32,013 nucleotides of DNA from a virus. Location: positions 1-32,013 of IMG/VR virus record IMGVR_UViG_3300046530_000039, one strand, 5' to 3'. The position numbers were made by a program, and so were the translations under genes. The number at the start of each line of letters is the position of its first letter. Within the stretch, counting starts at the first letter, position 1. The notes beneath the pieces were generated by a model. The model was not told where the DNA came from. It searched no databases and saw only the letters and a program-made list of their open reading frames with translations. Shown here one piece after another: positions 31,179 to 32,013 of the stretch.

Positions 31179-31219
31179 ATCGAGGCCGTGCCAGCGGGCG
31201 AGATTGAGGCGACGAGCTG

Positions 31220-31429
31220 TCAGTCGGGCGTCATCAAAACAGCCAAGGTCATTCTGATGAATTCTTCATTCCGATCGAGCGCGGCCAGAGAGCTTCGGAC
31301 ATTTTCGGCGACATCGGCGGATCCCCGCTGCTCGACCCAAAGGGTGAGTTCCATAATGGCGGCTTCGAGCGCGAGTTGATTTTCGTTGATCTTGACGAGC
31401 AGGGAAGGGAGTAGATCTGAGTTCGGCAT
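31220..31429 (-). CDS. Small conserved-looking hypothetical protein at the prophage edge
   Basis: This 69-residue protein has its start set at 31429 because GGAGG lies 8 bases before that ATG; the longer frame to 31504 is not supported. It reads MPNSDLLPSLLVKINENQLA, followed by an amphipathic helix with EAAIMELTLWVEQRGSADVA. I recall similar short acidic helical proteins as common hypothetical proteins in Pseudomonas genomes. It lies upstream of, and in the same direction as, the LexA-controlled gene, 72 bases apart. Function unknown; the last phage-side gene before the attachment region. Confidence 0.65.
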   Translation of the reverse strand: MPNSDLLPSLLVKINENQLALEAAIMELTLWVEQRGSADVAENVRSSLAALDRNEEFIRMTLAVLMTPD

Positions 31430-31512
31430 TTTGGTTTCCTCCGTGGAAGAAACCAGAGTAGCAGGGGAATTGTTAGATCGGCAGAACGCCGGGGATGGTG
31501 CCAAAAAGGCTC

Positions 31513-31533
31513 AGTGACTTTCCGAGTGACTTT
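31513..31533 (+). repeat. Direct repeat, candidate integrase arm site
   Basis: AGTGACTTT occurs at 31513-31521 and 31525-31533, a period of 12 bases. Tyrosine-integrase arm sites are short direct repeats of about this length and distance, located within ~150 bases of the crossover core. This lies about 90 bases from the tRNA fragment. Confidence 0.45.
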
Positions 31534-31539
31534 GTAAAA

Positions 31540-31567
31540 CACGGTTGCGCACGGTTGGGCATCGTTG
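31540..31567 (+). repeat. Three tandem 10-base units near the attachment core
   Basis: CACGGTTG at 31540-31547 and 31550-31557, then CATCGTTG at 31560-31567, all start exactly 10 bases apart, one helical turn. They may be binding sites for an integrase, excisionase or accessory protein. Together with the tRNA fragment they fill the 330-base stretch 31430-31758, in which no gene is seen. Confidence 0.45.
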
Positions 31568-31622
31568 CAGCGAGCGCCCGGCGCGAAGCCTCTGGTTTGG
31601 CGGGCTGTAGAGCAGTCCGCTT

Positions 31623-31669
31623 GCATGGGGTGCTAGGGGTCGAGTGTTCGAATCACTCCGTCCCGACCA
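31623..31669 (+). other. Right attachment site: 3' fragment of tRNA-Pro (GGG)
   Basis: The stretch contains an anticodon-loop ATGGGGT, then GGGGTC, then a T-arm (GAGTG-TTCGAAT-CACTC) and the acceptor end CGTCCCGACCA, as in tRNA-Pro with GGG anticodon. The 5' part is missing: where the acceptor 5' strand (TCGGGAC) should lie, near 31593, there is unrelated sequence. The 5' anticodon strand CTTGC does not pair with the 3' strand GCTAG, which places the junction at about the anticodon stem. A tRNA 3' fragment at the end of a prophage is the standard duplicated att core. The functional tRNA should be at the other end of the prophage, outside this window. Confidence 0.75.
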
Positions 31670-31685
31670 TATAATTCAATGACTT

Positions 31686-31713
31686 AGCCCAATCTGAAAA
31701 GGTTGGGCTTTTT
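31686..31713 (+). terminator. Terminator after the tRNA fragment
   Basis: AGCCCAA (31686-31692) pairs with TTGGGCT (31703-31709) around a 10-base loop and is followed by T residues. It is probably the original terminator of the tRNA gene, on the host side of the attachment site. Confidence 0.75.
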
Positions 31714-31758
31714 CATGCGTGGGGAATTTGCGGGGGGGCATCTCGTTTTCTCCTCAAG

Positions 31759-32013
31759 ATGATCAGAGCCGGTCCTCGCGAACTGATTGACCTCGATGCG
31801 GACTCAGCCAAAAGCTGCGACGTCAGGTTGCGTGGGTCATGCGGTCGTATTCGCCACGACTGCACCAATGCATGCTCAGCGAGTAACCTCATCACCAACG
31901 CGGACATCCGCAGACTCATTGCGCTTCAGGCAGGCAAGATGTCGATGAAAGCCATTATTTCCGATGTCAGACGACATTACTTCCAGCGTGTCGCGTCTTT
32001 TGGGGGTAATCAA
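31759..32013 (+). pseudogene. Decayed Rz-like spanin relic, running off the window
   Basis: A frame of 85 codons is open from ATG 31759 to the window end. Parts match the C-terminal third of the intact Rz in this window: LIDLDADSAKSCDV against LLDSTDVAKGCDV, and LITNADIRRLIALQAG against AITDTGDRGLIALQAC. The DNA also aligns: CATGCTCA followed ~50 bases later by GCGCT-CAGGC in both, and a GTGG-TCATGC block. The middle differs and the N-terminal anchor is absent, so the gene is broken or fused to new sequence. It lies beyond the tRNA fragment, so it belongs to a different, older element. A new functional ORF formed from the relic cannot be excluded. Confidence 0.55.

Noticed and set aside
31188-31379. 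Forward frame of 63 codons to the right of the LexA box
   Set aside because: Opposite a better reverse gene with GGAGG; starts without a ribosome binding site and has shadow-like composition. The LexA box is therefore assigned to the reverse gene.
31513-31567. CRISPR-like short repeats
   Set aside because: Units are 8-9 bases with 1-3 base spacers, far too short for CRISPR repeats and spacers; no cas genes are present.
31593-31669. Complete tRNA-Pro gene
   Set aside because: Acceptor 5' strand and a proper D-arm are missing and the anticodon stem mispairs, so only the 3' part is present.

Overview
The window is the right-hand two thirds of a lambda-like siphovirus prophage in a Pseudomonas-type chromosome, plus a few hundred bases beyond its right end. 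The host is inferred, not proven. The pointers are the GC-rich codon use, the head and tail protein families (seen often in Pseudomonas prophages), and a fragment of the 3' half of a tRNA-Pro (GGG anticodon loop) at the prophage edge.

Layout. 1-3330: end of the early region, with tightly overlapping genes: the C-terminus of a replication initiator (O-like) carrying iteron-like repeats, a candidate helicase-loader-position protein, a small unknown, a NinB-like protein, NinG, and a protein in the position of the late antiterminator Q. 3331-3460: a candidate late promoter followed by an intrinsic terminator, as at lambda pR'/tR'. 3508-4953: a cargo gene, a holin, and a reverse-strand unknown gene. 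4954-13117: packaging and head genes (TerS, TerL, DUF4055 portal, SPP1 gp7-like protein, scaffold, major capsid, connector). 13482-20462: neck and tail genes, including a tail assembly chaperone with a -1 programmed frameshift, tape measure, and lambda M- and L-like proteins. 20464-29839: lambda K-, I- and J-like tip proteins and fibre genes. 29897-30843: endolysin and nested Rz/Rz1 spanins. 30815-31429: two reverse-strand genes, one behind an excellent LexA box. About 31510-31669: attachment-site region ending in the tRNA-Pro fragment. After it lies a decayed spanin-like reading frame, suggesting an older prophage used the same site.

How it works together. The early genes replicate and recombine phage DNA. 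The Q-position protein would let polymerase read through the tR'-like terminator and the further terminators seen inside the late operon. The late genes then build the capsid and a long non-contractile tail and lyse the cell. The lysis module is split: the holin sits before the terminase genes, while the endolysin and spanins sit some 25 kb downstream.

The least explained part is the cargo. At least eight genes interrupt the conserved order, several on the reverse strand with their own promoters, operators or terminators: 3508-3981, 4555-4887, 9489-10100, 13119-13388, a HigBA toxin-antitoxin pair (21237-21832), a lipoprotein (21969-22391), 23103-23579, and 30815-31147. These are the best candidates for lysogenic-conversion or anti-phage functions. 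All assignments come from reading the sequence; no database search was run.
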